From Flavobacteriales bacterium (GTDB lineage: Bacteria; Bacteroidota; Bacteroidia; Flavobacteriales_F; PHOS-HE28): DNA of 64,000 bases. The stretch's first letter is position 1, and each line of letters begins with the position of its first letter. Positions 28,022 through 37,694 of the stretch are shown piece by piece. The notes under the pieces were generated by a model. The model searched no databases, was not told where the DNA came from, and worked only from the letters and a program-made list of their open reading frames with translations. Location: the NCBI GenBank assembly GCA_016717225.1, contig JADKGB010000001.1:62001-126000 (forward strand), in the 5' to 3' direction. The position numbers were made by a program, and so were the translations under genes.

Positions 28022-29665
28022 CTAGTCCGGTTGATCGTGGATGAACGGGTTGTTCTTCTTCAATTGAACGCTGCGATCGCCGTTCTCGTCGGTCCCTTCA
28101 CTCAGCGAATACCGACTGATGGTGCTTTCACTGCTGTGAGGTGTGTCGCTGAAGCCTGGGTTCTTCCGCTTGTAGGCCGGCTCGCGTTCCAGGTCAGCCA
28201 GCCCATTGGGCTGACGCAGCTTCATGGTCATTTCACGCATACGGGCCAAGCGGTCCTCCACCCGGTTCTGATGTTCGGGCTGGCTGGCTTTGGCTTCAAC
28301 AGCTATTGGCGCTGCTATTGGTGAGGGCTGTGAATTCTCGTTCGCTGTGCCTACAGCAGTTTCTTTCGGGGCTTCCGTTGCATAGAGCTCGAATACTTTT
28401 TTCTCTTCGATCGGCTCGGATGGCTGCTTCACCGATGCAGGCCGAGGAGCAGGAGTTGGTTCCACCTCGAACTCGATGGAGCGTTGTTCGCGCTGTTTTT
28501 CCACTGCTGGTTCGGCAGGTGTCGCGGGTATCACCTTGATGAAAGGCTGTGGCTTCTCCTCATCTTCTTCAGCGGAAACTTCAACCTTGGGCACCGAAGA
28601 ACCGGTAACTGGATTCACGATAGGTGAAGTGATGATCGTTGGCGAGATGTCGCCGAGCATGGTCACCTTGCGTTCTTCCCTTTTTGGCTCCAGACCACCG
28701 GTTAGTTCGTTCTGGTTGAACCCCGTAGCGATGACGGTAACACGCAATTTGTCACCGAGACTTTCGTCGTGGCAGTAACCCCAGATCACATCAGCACTGC
28801 TGCCTGCAGCGTCTTGAATGTGGTCGGTGATCTCGGTCATTTCGTCCATTTGCATCTGGCGATCACCAAGCGCGATGTTGAGCAACACGAACTTGGCACC
28901 CTTGATATCGCTGTCGTTCAGCAAAGGCGAAGACAAGGCTTCTTGTGCGGCACGAATGGCGCGATCCTCCCCTTCAGCTTCGGCCATGCCCATGATCGCA
29001 ACACCGCTGTTGCTCATCACAGTGCGCACGTCCTCGAAATCAACGTTCACTTTTCCGGTCTTGTTGATGATGTCGGCAATTCCGCGCGCTGCGGTGGTAA
29101 GCACATTGTCAGCATGCGCGAAGGCATCGTCCATCGTCAAGTTGCCATAGAGGTCGCGCAGGCGATCGTTGTTGATCACCAACAGTGTGTCCACAGCACT
29201 GCGCATTTCATCAATGCCCGCGCTGGCTTGTTGCTTGCGTTTGCGACCTTCCCAGATGAAAGGCATGGTAACAATGCCTACGGTCAGAATACCCATGTCA
29301 CGTGCCACCCGTGCGATCACCGGAGCGGCACCAGTGCCAGTGCCACCGCCCATGCCAGCGGTAATGAAGAGCATCTTCGTTCGGGTGCTCAACAGCTGGC
29401 GGATCTCATCGATGTTCTCCTGGGCAGCGAGTCCGCCACGCTCGGGCACACTACCTGCACCGAGACCTTCGGTGAGGGCGGTCCCGATCTGCAGCTTCAC
29501 CGGTATCCGGCTGATGTCGAGGGCTTGTTTATCGGTGTTGCAAATGATGAAGTCCACACCATTGATGCCTTGGGCATGCATGTGGTTAACGGCGTTGCTG
29601 CCGCCGCCACCCACGCCGATCACCTTGATGATGCTGGCTAGTTCGGTGGGTAATTCGAATTTCAT
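28022..29665 (-). CDS. ftsZ: cell division protein FtsZ
   Basis: Tubulin-like GTPase that forms the division ring. Of 547 residues, the GTPase core spans about 1-320 with GVGGGGSNAVNHM (17-29) and the tubulin signature GGGTGTGAA (106-114). A long, low-complexity linker rich in Pro, Glu and Ala follows (about 325-530), and the protein ends with a short conserved-looking tail NPFIHDQPD. The length is well above the E. coli protein (383) because of the linker, as is common in Bacteroidota. It is preceded by ftsA (104-nt gap). Confidence 0.97.
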   Translation of the reverse strand: MKFELPTELASIIKVIGVGGGGSNAVNHMHAQGINGVDFIICNTDKQALDISRIPVKLQIGTALTEGLGAGSVPERGGLAAQENIDEIRQLLSTRTKMLFITAGMGGGTGTGAAPVIARVARDMGILTVGIVTMPFIWEGRKRKQQASAGIDEMRSAVDTLLVINNDRLRDLYGNLTMDDAFAHADNVLTTAARGIADIINKTGKVNVDFEDVRTVMSNSGVAIMGMAEAEGEDRAIRAAQEALSSPLLNDSDIKGAKFVLLNIALGDRQMQMDEMTEITDHIQDAAGSSADVIWGYCHDESLGDKLRVTVIATGFNQNELTGGLEPKREERKVTMLGDISPTIITSPIVNPVTGSSVPKVEVSAEEDEEKPQPFIKVIPATPAEPAVEKQREQRSIEFEVEPTPAPRPASVKQPSEPIEEKKVFELYATEAPKETAVGTANENSQPSPIAAPIAVEAKASQPEHQNRVEDRLARMREMTMKLRQPNGLADLEREPAYKRKNPGFSDTPHSSESTISRYSLSEGTDENGDRSVQLKKNNPFIHDQPD

Positions 29666-29769
29666 GGTTATGGGGATTGGGTGGGTCAGGGTAGGAGGTC
29701 AGGGATCATTTGGAACCGGGCATCAGGAATTCGTAGTGGGCGTTCCTTTCAACTGCTCAGTGCCTGTTT

Positions 29770-31071
29770 TCATGCTTCATCATCGTTCAACAATTCGGTA
29801 GCACCTTTCAGCACACGGTCGAAGAAGCCGCCGACTTTGCTCGGTTGGCTATGCCCCTTCACCTTGGATGGCGTTGCATCCGTCATCCGTGGCTTATGCA
29901 GGTCGAGATAGTCGAAGCCCTTCATCACCAAGCCAACACCGGTCGCGAAAAGCGGACTGGTCACGGCGTCCACATTGCTTTTTGCGAGGTGCTCGTTGGG
30001 GTAGCCGATCCGTACGCTCATTCCGGTGACGTATTCGGTCAATTGGCGCAAATGCTTCAACTGCGCTCCGCCTCCGGTGAGAACGATACCTGCACTGAGT
30101 TGCTTGTCCAGCCCGCTGTTCTTGATCTCGAAGTGAACGTGCTCGAGGATCTCCTCCATGCGGCATTGGATGATGTGCGCGAGGTTTTTCAAGCTGATCT
30201 CCTTGGGTTCTCGACCCTTCAGCCCTGGTATGCACACCACCTCGTTCTCTTTGTTCTCTGCTGCAAGAGCACTGCCGAAACGGGTCTTCAATGTCTCTGC
30301 CTGATCGCGCAGGATCGCACAGCCCATTTTGATATCATCGGTGATCACGTTGCCACCGAAAGGGATCACGGCAGTGTGCCGAATGATGTGATCGCTGAAG
30401 ATGGCGATGTCGGTGGTGCCGCCACCGATGTCAACAAGCACTACGCCAGCTTCCTTCTCTTCGGCGCTCAACACAGCGTCTGCGCTGGCGAGCGGCTCCA
30501 GGATCAGCTCCGTCACTTCGAGGCCAGCCCGATGGACACACTTGTTGATGTTGCGCGCTGCGGTGAGCTGTCCGCTGATGATGTGGAAATTCGCTTCCAT
30601 TCGCACCCCGCTCATGCCGATCGGATCCTTGATCCCTTGCTCATGGTCCACGATGTACTCCTGCGGTATCACGTGGATGATCTCTTCTCCAGGGGGCATC
30701 ACGAGTTTGTGCATGTCGTCGATCAGCGCATCGATGTCGCTCTGCCGGATCTCCTCTTCGATATTGGCGTTCTGTCGTGTGATCATCCCGCGATGGTGCA
30801 TGCTGCGGATATGTTGACCAGCGATTCCCACGTTCACTGTGGCGATATCCACACCGGCGCTGTCTTCGGCTTCGCGGATCGCGAGCTTGATGCTGTCCAC
30901 GGTCTTCTGGATGTTGCTCACCACGCCACGGTTCACGCCATCGCTCTTGGCCTTGCCCATTCCCAGGATCTCGATCTTGCCCTGCTCGTTACGGCGGCCT
31001 ACGATGCACGCGATCTTGGTGGTGCCGATATCGAGGCCGGCTACAATGTCATTATGCTGTTGCTTCTCCAT
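29770..31071 (-). CDS. ftsA: cell division protein FtsA
   Basis: Actin-like ATPase that tethers FtsZ to the membrane and recruits late division proteins. Of 433 residues, the N-terminal phosphate-1 motif is GLDIGTTKIACIVG (14-27), phosphate-2 is LVDIGGGTTDIAIF, and the adenosine motif is VLTGGGAQLKH. The C-terminus ends with an amphipathic helix (GGFFDRVLKGATELL) expected to insert in the membrane. It lies 18 nt downstream of ftsQ. Confidence 0.97.
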   Translation of the reverse strand: MEKQQHNDIVAGLDIGTTKIACIVGRRNEQGKIEILGMGKAKSDGVNRGVVSNIQKTVDSIKLAIREAEDSAGVDIATVNVGIAGQHIRSMHHRGMITRQNANIEEEIRQSDIDALIDDMHKLVMPPGEEIIHVIPQEYIVDHEQGIKDPIGMSGVRMEANFHIISGQLTAARNINKCVHRAGLEVTELILEPLASADAVLSAEEKEAGVVLVDIGGGTTDIAIFSDHIIRHTAVIPFGGNVITDDIKMGCAILRDQAETLKTRFGSALAAENKENEVVCIPGLKGREPKEISLKNLAHIIQCRMEEILEHVHFEIKNSGLDKQLSAGIVLTGGGAQLKHLRQLTEYVTGMSVRIGYPNEHLAKSNVDAVTSPLFATGVGLVMKGFDYLDLHKPRMTDATPSKVKGHSQPSKVGGFFDRVLKGATELLNDDEA

Positions 31072-31089
31072 CTTCTGTTTGGGTGACGA

Positions 31090-31995
31090 TCAACGTCGCG
31101 TGGTATTCGGTGTGGTTGCTTGAGCTGTTAATGCGCTCCCGACGATCTTTTTCGGCAAGGGAGCGGGTCGATAGTCACTACGCTTGGTACAGACCACCTG
31201 GTCGGTAAAGCGCGTGTCGATGGTGCTGTACATGCGCCAATCGCTTTGCGGAATGCCTTGTTGGTAGAATGTCCTGAGCTTTTCCAGTCGCGTGCTCAAA
31301 GTCGAAGCGGCATCACCCCCGTCAAGCCTTCCGACCTTCACCCGGTTACCGCCTATGCGCGGGATCAATTCGAATTCACCAGTAGCATCGATCACCGCCT
31401 GATCGAACAAAGCGTTCCAACCGGCATCCATGGATATGGTTCTGGCGAGCGCGTAGATCTCATCGCTATGTGTGGCGCTACGAAGGCTGTCTGTGATCTG
31501 TGACAAGTCGACCGGCGTTCCTTGGGCGAACGGTTCGAAAAGCATACCCGTTGCCACTGCCACACGCGCAGTGTAGTTCGCGCTGAGTGGCATGGTCCAG
31601 CCTTCACGGTCGATGTAGAAGCTGCTGCCGTCATAATTGATCACACGCACGATCGGCTCGCGCTGCTTCACCGCAACATGCAGCGTTCCATCCATTGTGT
31701 GGTAGACATTCGCGTTGGCAACGCAGCCGATATTACGCAACCCTTGTTCTATTGCGACCATGTCGACTTCGCCGATAGGCGAGCCGATCACCGCATCGGT
31801 CGCGGTCAACACTTGCTGGCGTACGGCGTTCTCATCGATAAAGTGAACCCCTTCAGGAGCAACGACCGTTACCGCGAGTTCCTTCACAGGCGTTGTGTTG
31901 GTATTGCGCGCTGCGAAGCCCAGCAGTGCCACGATGGCGACCACACCGAGGACCATCCCGGATAGGCGCAAAACGTGTTGGATCTTCTGCTTCAT
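31090..31995 (-). CDS. ftsQ: cell division protein FtsQ
   Basis: A bitopic inner-membrane protein of 301 residues, with a single span at about 13-29 and a periplasmic part. The POTRA-like domain begins near FIDENAVRQQVL, followed by the beta domain (REPIVRVINYDGSSFYIDREGWTMPL). In the divisome FtsQ binds FtsL and FtsB. Its 3' neighbour ftsA starts 18 nt downstream and its start codon overlaps the murC stop by 4 bp (ATGA), indicating coupled translation. Confidence 0.9.
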   Translation of the reverse strand: MKQKIQHVLRLSGMVLGVVAIVALLGFAARNTNTTPVKELAVTVVAPEGVHFIDENAVRQQVLTATDAVIGSPIGEVDMVAIEQGLRNIGCVANANVYHTMDGTLHVAVKQREPIVRVINYDGSSFYIDREGWTMPLSANYTARVAVATGMLFEPFAQGTPVDLSQITDSLRSATHSDEIYALARTISMDAGWNALFDQAVIDATGEFELIPRIGGNRVKVGRLDGGDAASTLSTRLEKLRTFYQQGIPQSDWRMYSTIDTRFTDQVVCTKRSDYRPAPLPKKIVGSALTAQATTPNTTRR

Positions 31996-33383
31996 ACCTC
32001 TTCGATCAATGCGGCGATGCCTGGAACCAGGCGGTCGATATCACCCGCGCCAAGCGCGAGCAAGATGTCGAGTTTGCGGTTGCGTAGAAGGGGTAGCAGG
32101 TTCTCCTTTGTGCACACCGTTTTGTTCATCATGGGCACGTATTCCAGCATCCAACGGCTTGTTACCCCGGGGATGGGTTCTTCCCGCGCTGGGTAGATGT
32201 CCAGCAGGATCAGCTCGTCCAGCAGGGCCAGAGCTTGGCCGAACTCGAGCACCAGATCCCGTGTGCGTGAAAAAAGATGCGGTTGGAATATGCCTGTGAC
32301 TTTCCGGCCGGGATACAATTCCTTGGCACTACTGATGGCCGCAACAAGCTCAGCGGGATGGTGCGCATAGTCGTCGATGAAGACTTTGGTATCCGATTTC
32401 GCGCGTAGTTCGAATCGCCTGCTGACGCCACGGAACGAGGAAAGCGCTTTACGGAGCTTGTCATTGGGTACCCCCAGGCTGAGGGCCATGGCACTTGCGG
32501 CGATCGCATTCTCCACATTGTGGCGCCCCGGCATTCCCATTGAAATGTCCTTGATGGTTCGGCCTTCCGCTACCAGGTCGAAACGATAGGTGCCATCCGC
32601 AACACGAATATTCTCTGCCCGTGGTTCACGGGTGGCGTTGATGGAGTATGTCTGTGTGCGTCTCGCGATCTCGTTCGAGCTCACGTTGCTCAATAGAAGC
32701 GACGCGATCCGTTCATGCACCAGAACCTTTCCGGTGACCAACGTCGCGAATTTGCCGTAGGCTGCGTACATGGCCTCCGGTGTTCCGTATATGTCCAAGT
32801 GATCGGGATCCATTGCGGTGATGATCGCCTCGCTTGGAGACAAACGCAAAAAGCTGCGATCATATTCGTCAGCCTCCACCACATTAACAACCGCGTCGTC
32901 GTTCAAGAGCACGTTCGTTCCGTAGTTCGCACTGATCCCACCCAGGAACGCGTTGCACTTTACCCCGCCTTCTGTAAGCAGGTAGGCCAGCATGGTACTC
33001 ACGGTTGTTTTTCCATGCGTGCCAGCCACTGCGATCGTGCGGCGATCGCGTGTGATCATGCCGAGTACCTCGCTCCGTTTCAGAATTCGAGCGCCTTTGT
33101 CTTCCCAGTATTTCAATAGTGGACTGCTGATCGGAACAGCGGGCGTGCGAACGACCAATACCTGATCCGCGTGCGCCTCTTGGAACTCTGAAGGGATGAG
33201 GCTCGGGTTCTCATCGAATTGCACTTCGATACCTTCCATGCGCAGCTGGCCGATAAGCTCGCTCGGCGTTCTGTCGTAACCCGCCACTACGCTTCCACGC
33301 CGACGATAGTAGCGTGCAAGGCCGCTCATTCCGATGCCGCCAATACCGATAAAATACAGATACGATGGGCGTTCGGAGCTCAT
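31992..33383 (-). CDS. murC: UDP-N-acetylmuramate--L-alanine ligase
   Basis: The first Mur ligase, adding L-Ala to UDP-MurNAc. Of 463 residues, the N-terminal Rossmann part is FIGIGGIGMSGLARY, the ATP loop GTHGKTT is at about residue 118-124, the central domain has EADEYDRSF, and the C-terminal domain has FIDDYAHHPAEL and IFQPHLFSRTRDL, typical of MurC (versus NDSKATN in MurD). It overlaps murG and ftsQ by 4 bp each. Confidence 0.97.
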   Translation of the reverse strand: MSSERPSYLYFIGIGGIGMSGLARYYRRRGSVVAGYDRTPSELIGQLRMEGIEVQFDENPSLIPSEFQEAHADQVLVVRTPAVPISSPLLKYWEDKGARILKRSEVLGMITRDRRTIAVAGTHGKTTVSTMLAYLLTEGGVKCNAFLGGISANYGTNVLLNDDAVVNVVEADEYDRSFLRLSPSEAIITAMDPDHLDIYGTPEAMYAAYGKFATLVTGKVLVHERIASLLLSNVSSNEIARRTQTYSINATREPRAENIRVADGTYRFDLVAEGRTIKDISMGMPGRHNVENAIAASAMALSLGVPNDKLRKALSSFRGVSRRFELRAKSDTKVFIDDYAHHPAELVAAISSAKELYPGRKVTGIFQPHLFSRTRDLVLEFGQALALLDELILLDIYPAREEPIPGVTSRWMLEYVPMMNKTVCTKENLLPLLRNRKLDILLALGAGDIDRLVPGIAALIEEV

Positions 33384-34495
33384 GATCTCGCAAGTCTTAT
33401 CACCTCAACCGCGATCGCTTCGGCTGCGTTCTGCTGGCCAAGGGATGAGATCGCCGTGCGCAGTTTCGAAAGTGCGCCTTCATCTTCGATCAGCCGGATG
33501 ATCTCGTTTCCGAGGTCTTCCACAGCGCGTTCATCTTTCACGAGAACCGCCGCACCTCGATCAGTGAGAGCTCGTGCGTTCATGGTTTGGTGGTCTTCTG
33601 CTGCGGTGGGCAATGGAACCAGGATCGCAGGTAGTTGCACGAGCTGCAACTCGCTTACGCTGATGGCTCCAGCGCGTGCTACCACGAGGTCTGCGATAGC
33701 GTAGGCGTAGTCCATTTTACTGACGAATTCGACCACTTTGCAATCGCCGTAGCCCAGTTTCATGGCGGCTTCTTGGGCCTGTGCGAAGTATGGCGTGCCC
33801 GTTTGCCAAATGAGCTGAATGCCTTTTGCTTTCAGCAGGGGCAGAGCTGCTTCGATCCCGCGATTGATCCCGCGAGCACCCAGACTTCCACCAGTAACGA
33901 AAACGATCGGACCTCCTTCGCGAAGGCCGAAATGTTCCAGTCCGCGTGGCCCTTTTCCTGCTAAGCGAACTACTTCCTGCCGCACTGGATTGCCTGTGAG
34001 GAGGAGCTTTTCGCTTGGAAAGAATTTCTCCATACCAGCATACGCCACGCAAATGCGATCCACCTTTTTGGAGAGCAAGCGGTTCGTTGCCCCAGGATAA
34101 CTGTTCTGCTCTTGGATGAGCGTGCGCACACCTGCGCGTTGTGCCGCTGCCAGGGTAGGTCCACTGGCGTAACCACCTACACCCACGGCAATGTTCGGTT
34201 TGAATTCACGCACCAATCGCCGGGCCTTCATCATGCTCTTTACCAAACGCCAAGGCAGTCCGATGTTCTTCCAAAGAGAGCTTCGCTGAAAACCACGGAT
34301 CGGCAAACCTTCGATGCGGTAACCGGCGGCGGGGACTTTCTCCATTTCCATTTTCCCTTCTGCGCCCACGAAGAGGAACTGCGTATCCGGTTCACGCTCT
34401 TTCACCGCGTTGGCGATCGCCACGGCCGGAAAGATGTGCCCACCCGTTCCGCCACCGGAGATCATGATCTTAAGCGATCGCGATGTCTGGGTCAT
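33380..34495 (-). CDS. murG: UDP-N-acetylglucosamine:lipid I transferase MurG
   Basis: GT28 glycosyltransferase making lipid II on the cytoplasmic face of the membrane. Of 371 residues, the N-terminal glycine loop is SGGGTGGHIFPAVA, a second glycine loop is GVGGYASGP, and the UDP-GlcNAc-binding region has VTGGSLGARGIN and ARAGAISVSELQ. I took the ATG at 34495, which overlaps the end of ftsW by 26 bp; a longer frame upstream has no MurG similarity. Confidence 0.97.
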   Translation of the reverse strand: MTQTSRSLKIMISGGGTGGHIFPAVAIANAVKEREPDTQFLFVGAEGKMEMEKVPAAGYRIEGLPIRGFQRSSLWKNIGLPWRLVKSMMKARRLVREFKPNIAVGVGGYASGPTLAAAQRAGVRTLIQEQNSYPGATNRLLSKKVDRICVAYAGMEKFFPSEKLLLTGNPVRQEVVRLAGKGPRGLEHFGLREGGPIVFVTGGSLGARGINRGIEAALPLLKAKGIQLIWQTGTPYFAQAQEAAMKLGYGDCKVVEFVSKMDYAYAIADLVVARAGAISVSELQLVQLPAILVPLPTAAEDHQTMNARALTDRGAAVLVKDERAVEDLGNEIIRLIEDEGALSKLRTAISSLGQQNAAEAIAVEVIRLARS

Positions 34496-35684
34496 TGGCA
34501 GACGATTTACGCTGTCGTCCTGGGCTCGACCCGGTACCAGCAGTTGGTTGTGCTTCGTTGTCGTATACACTGCGGCTGACGCTTACAATGATGCCCAGAG
34601 CAAGACAGGTGAACCACAAGCTGGTGCCGCCCATGCTCACCAAGGGAAGTGGTTGACCGGTCACCGGCACCAGGTTCACGGCAACGGCCATGTTCACCAG
34701 CGCTTGCAGAACCAGACCCAACGCGAGGCCTATGGCCACGAGTTTGCCGAAGTTCTTCTCCACTTTGTTGGAGATCTTCACCGCACGGAACAACAGAATA
34801 AGGTAGAGCAGGAGCAGGCCAAGCCCACCGATGATCGATCCGTACTCTTCGATGATGAACGCATAGATCATATCGCTTTCCGGGTGCGGCATGAAATTCC
34901 GGGATGTGCCGGTGCCGGGCCCGTTCGGTATGAAGCCGCCATGCACGATGGCGATCTTGGCATTGTTCACCTGATAGTTCGCGTCACGGTCCTCACCGCC
35001 ATGATTGGAAAGGCGGGCTTCCCACGTTTTCAAACGCGGCAATAGTTCGGGGCTGGTCTTCGCAAGCAGAAGCAGCACGAGGAACCCACCCACTGCGATA
35101 CCGCAGATACTCAGCATGTGTTTGAGCGGAACTTGTCCGATGAACATCAGGATCATACATGTTCCGAAAAGAAGAGCTGCGGTGGAGAAGTTCGCGGGGA
35201 GGATCAAGCCGCAAACAGCACCTACTGGTAGTATCAGTTTCAGGATGACTTCTTTGAATGTCCAAGGTTCTTCGCGGTCGCGCCCCAGCACACGCGCCAG
35301 ATAAACGATGATCACCACACGCGCCAGGTCACTCGTTTGGAACGTTAGGCCAAGGCCTGGGATCACAAGCCAACGTGATGCTCCGTTCACATTGGATCCG
35401 ATGAGCAGTGTGAGCAATAACAGCCCGATCGTAACACCGAGCAACACCTGCGATAGTCGCGAATAAACCGTGTACTTCAATTTGCTCGCCATATACATGA
35501 TGAACCCTCCAGCGGCGAGCATCATGCCTTGTTTGAACAACACACCCAACGTGCCACCATCATGGCGCCAGACCATCCAGCTACATGCACTATACACAGC
35601 CAACAGGCTGACGATGCCCAGGATCAAAGCGACCATCCAAACGGTGCGATCGCCTTTGAGGTGTTGGTTGAAGAGGTTGTTCAT
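34470..35684 (-). CDS. ftsW: septal peptidoglycan glycosyltransferase FtsW
   Basis: SEDS-family polymerase with about ten membrane spans, 404 residues. Characteristic segments are NGASRWLVIPGLGLTFQTSDLAR, near the catalytic aspartate region, and GPGTGTSRNFMPHPESDMIYAFIIEEYG and GQPLPLVSMGGTS. It polymerises lipid II together with FtsI. The orphan MurD-like gene lies 116 nt upstream in the same transcription direction. Confidence 0.95.
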   Translation of the reverse strand: MNNLFNQHLKGDRTVWMVALILGIVSLLAVYSACSWMVWRHDGGTLGVLFKQGMMLAAGGFIMYMASKLKYTVYSRLSQVLLGVTIGLLLLTLLIGSNVNGASRWLVIPGLGLTFQTSDLARVVIIVYLARVLGRDREEPWTFKEVILKLILPVGAVCGLILPANFSTAALLFGTCMILMFIGQVPLKHMLSICGIAVGGFLVLLLLAKTSPELLPRLKTWEARLSNHGGEDRDANYQVNNAKIAIVHGGFIPNGPGTGTSRNFMPHPESDMIYAFIIEEYGSIIGGLGLLLLYLILLFRAVKISNKVEKNFGKLVAIGLALGLVLQALVNMAVAVNLVPVTGQPLPLVSMGGTSLWFTCLALGIIVSVSRSVYDNEAQPTAGTGSSPGRQRKSSANDPDIAIA

Positions 35685-35800
35685 TTCTACGAATGCGGTT
35701 GAAGAGTGGTCAGCGGCAGAAGGCAGTTGCAGTTCGTGTGTAGGTGTAGCGGCTTACTGCTTGCTGCTCGCTCCTTGGTGCTAACTACTGTCTTCATGGG

Positions 35801-36313
35801 TTATAGGTCTTTCACCGCGCGCTTGAATTCGGTACCGCGTTCCTCGTAGTTCGCGAAACCATCGCCACTCGTGCACGCCGGAGAGAATAGAACGACCTCG
35901 CCATTGCGCGCGAGTTCTCTGGCAACGAAAACGGCCGTGCGCAATTCTTCGGCGGTATACATGTGTTCGGTGAACGGCTTGAGCGCCTCGATACCACGCT
36001 CGCCTGGTTTGCCGAAGAGCACGAGCGCTACCACACGCTCTCTCAGGAACTCCTGCACATAGCCTTGGCCAATATCCGCTGCGAGATTTCCAGCGATCCA
36101 AACGATCGGTTTTTCGATGTGGCTCATTGAACGGAGCGTAGCGTCCAAAAAGGTGCTCTTGCTGTCGTTGATGTATTGCACGCCTTTCACCTCGCCCACA
36201 TATTCCAGGCTGTGCGGTCCGCTCTGCTGTTCGGTGAGGCTCTCACTGCGTGCCTGCACAAGACGGGTCGCAGCGGTCTGTCCGAGAAGTCTGTAGAAGG
36301 TGTCCTGGTCCAT
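35801..36313 (-). CDS. orphan MurD C-terminal-domain protein (pseudo-ligase)
   Basis: A 170-residue protein that aligns only with the C-terminal (substrate-binding) domain of the murD product encoded 46 nt upstream. Shared landmarks are V-GV-YINDSKST (MurD: FINDSKATN), EKPIVWIAG (MurD: EKPVILILGG), LFSPACTS and GFANYEERGTEFKRAVKDL (MurD: LFENYEERGRKFKAAVKAL). It lacks the UDP-binding N-terminal domain and the ATP-binding central domain (no GSNGKTT). The lysine-containing GGTDKG loop of MurD, which in E. coli MurD helps bind D-glutamate, is replaced by AGNLAAD. The first 40 residues (MDQDTFYRLLGQTAATRL) have no MurD match. The frame is intact, so it is probably expressed as a non-catalytic paralogue; the function is unknown. 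Confidence 0.8.
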   Translation of the reverse strand: MDQDTFYRLLGQTAATRLVQARSESLTEQQSGPHSLEYVGEVKGVQYINDSKSTFLDATLRSMSHIEKPIVWIAGNLAADIGQGYVQEFLRERVVALVLFGKPGERGIEALKPFTEHMYTAEELRTAVFVARELARNGEVVLFSPACTSGDGFANYEERGTEFKRAVKDL

Positions 36314-36359
36314 AGGCTTGTTTTATTTCTGATGAACGGAGCGATCGGTTCGGTGACCT

Positions 36360-37694
36360 TCAGAGAGCCTTCACAGCGGCTTTGAATTTTCGCCCGCGCT
36401 CCTCGTAATTCTCGAATAGATCGAACGAGGCGCACGCTGGGGAAAGAAGCACCACATCACCTTGCTCCGCGAGGTCGTAGCTCTCTTGCACGGCTTTCGC
36501 GGCTGTGTTCGTGTCAACGAAGACTTTCACCAGATCACCGAAAGCAGCGTGGATCTTTTCATTCTCCAGACCCAAACACACAATGGCTTTTACCTTCTGC
36601 TTCACCAGTTCGCGGAGCGAGGAATAATCGTTGCCTTTGTCGGTGCCGCCGAGTATGAGGATCACTGGTTTTTCCATGCACTCCAACGCGTACCAAGTGC
36701 TGTTCACGTTGGTGGCTTTGCTGTCGTTGATGAACTCGATACCATTCACGGTGCCTAATTTTTCCAGGCGGTGCTCCACGTTCTGGAAGTCACTGAGGCT
36801 CTCTCGGATCGTATCGTTGCGCAGATCCATAACGCGCCCCACGATACCGGCGGCCATACTGTTGTAGACGTTGTGTCTTCCTTGGAGGGCGAGTTCGAGA
36901 ATGCTCATACTGAAATGGTTTTGGTGAACGGTGAAATGGATGGTTTTGTCTTGTAGGTAGGCGCCTTGTGGATGTGTACTTGTAAGCGATATCGGCCAAC
37001 GTTGGGCCTTCACAGGATGGGCGGAGAGACCGGTCATGGTCTCAGCATCATCAGCGCAGTAGATGAAATTGTCCGTGTCGCGCTGGTTCAATGCGATCCG
37101 GAATTTGCTGGCCACGTAGTTGCGCATTTCATACGCGTAGCGGTCCAGGTGGTCCGGCGTGATGTTCGTAAGAACTGCGATGTGGGGCCTGAATGTGCGG
37201 ATGCCATCCAATTGAAAACTGCTCAACTCGAGCACGTAGATCGGATAGTCACGTTCGGCGACCAGTCCGGCGAAAGAGGTGCCGACATTTCCACCGACGG
37301 CGACATCGAGCCCCGCCTTTTTCAGCATGTGGCCGATAAGCAAGGTGGTTGTCGTCTTGCCATTACTGCCGGTGATACCGATGATCTTTGCGTTCGTGTA
37401 GCGCGATGCGAACTCGATCTCGCTGATCACCGGGATCATTTTTTCGGTGGCCGCCCGAACGAGCGAGGCTGAATCAGGAATGCCAGGGCTCTTGACGATC
37501 TCTGAGGCGCCAAGCACCCGGTTCGCACTATGTCCACCTTCCTCGAATTCGATGTCGTGCTCGAGAAGTATCTTCTTGTAATCCGCTTTGATGTGGCCTG
37601 CGTCGCTTACGAACACAGGTACGCCACGCTTTTTCGCGAGCAATGCTGCTCCCGTTCCGCTTTCCTGTGCTCCCAGCACCACCAGCTCGTTCAT
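36360..37694 (-). CDS. murD: UDP-N-acetylmuramoylalanine--D-glutamate ligase
   Basis: Adds D-Glu to UDP-MurNAc-L-Ala. Of 444 residues, the N-terminal domain starts NELVVLGAQESGTGAA, the ATP loop is GITGSNGKTTTT, the carbamate/metal region is YVLELSSFQLDG and PDHLDRY, and the C-terminal domain has FINDSKATN, GGTDKG and SPACASFDLFENYEERG. The ATG at 37694 overlaps the mraY stop (ATGA), so it is preferred over a longer frame. Confidence 0.97.
   Translation of the reverse strand: MNELVVLGAQESGTGAALLAKKRGVPVFVSDAGHIKADYKKILLEHDIEFEEGGHSANRVLGASEIVKSPGIPDSASLVRAATEKMIPVISEIEFASRYTNAKIIGITGSNGKTTTTLLIGHMLKKAGLDVAVGGNVGTSFAGLVAERDYPIYVLELSSFQLDGIRTFRPHIAVLTNITPDHLDRYAYEMRNYVASKFRIALNQRDTDNFIYCADDAETMTGLSAHPVKAQRWPISLTSTHPQGAYLQDKTIHFTVHQNHFSMSILELALQGRHNVYNSMAAGIVGRVMDLRNDTIRESLSDFQNVEHRLEKLGTVNGIEFINDSKATNVNSTWYALECMEKPVILILGGTDKGNDYSSLRELVKQKVKAIVCLGLENEKIHAAFGDLVKVFVDTNTAAKAVQESYDLAEQGDVVLLSPACASFDLFENYEERGRKFKAAVKAL

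Noticed and set aside
29845..31086. A 413-codon plus-strand frame across ftsA.
   Set aside because: Antisense shadow of ftsA, whose motifs are unambiguous.
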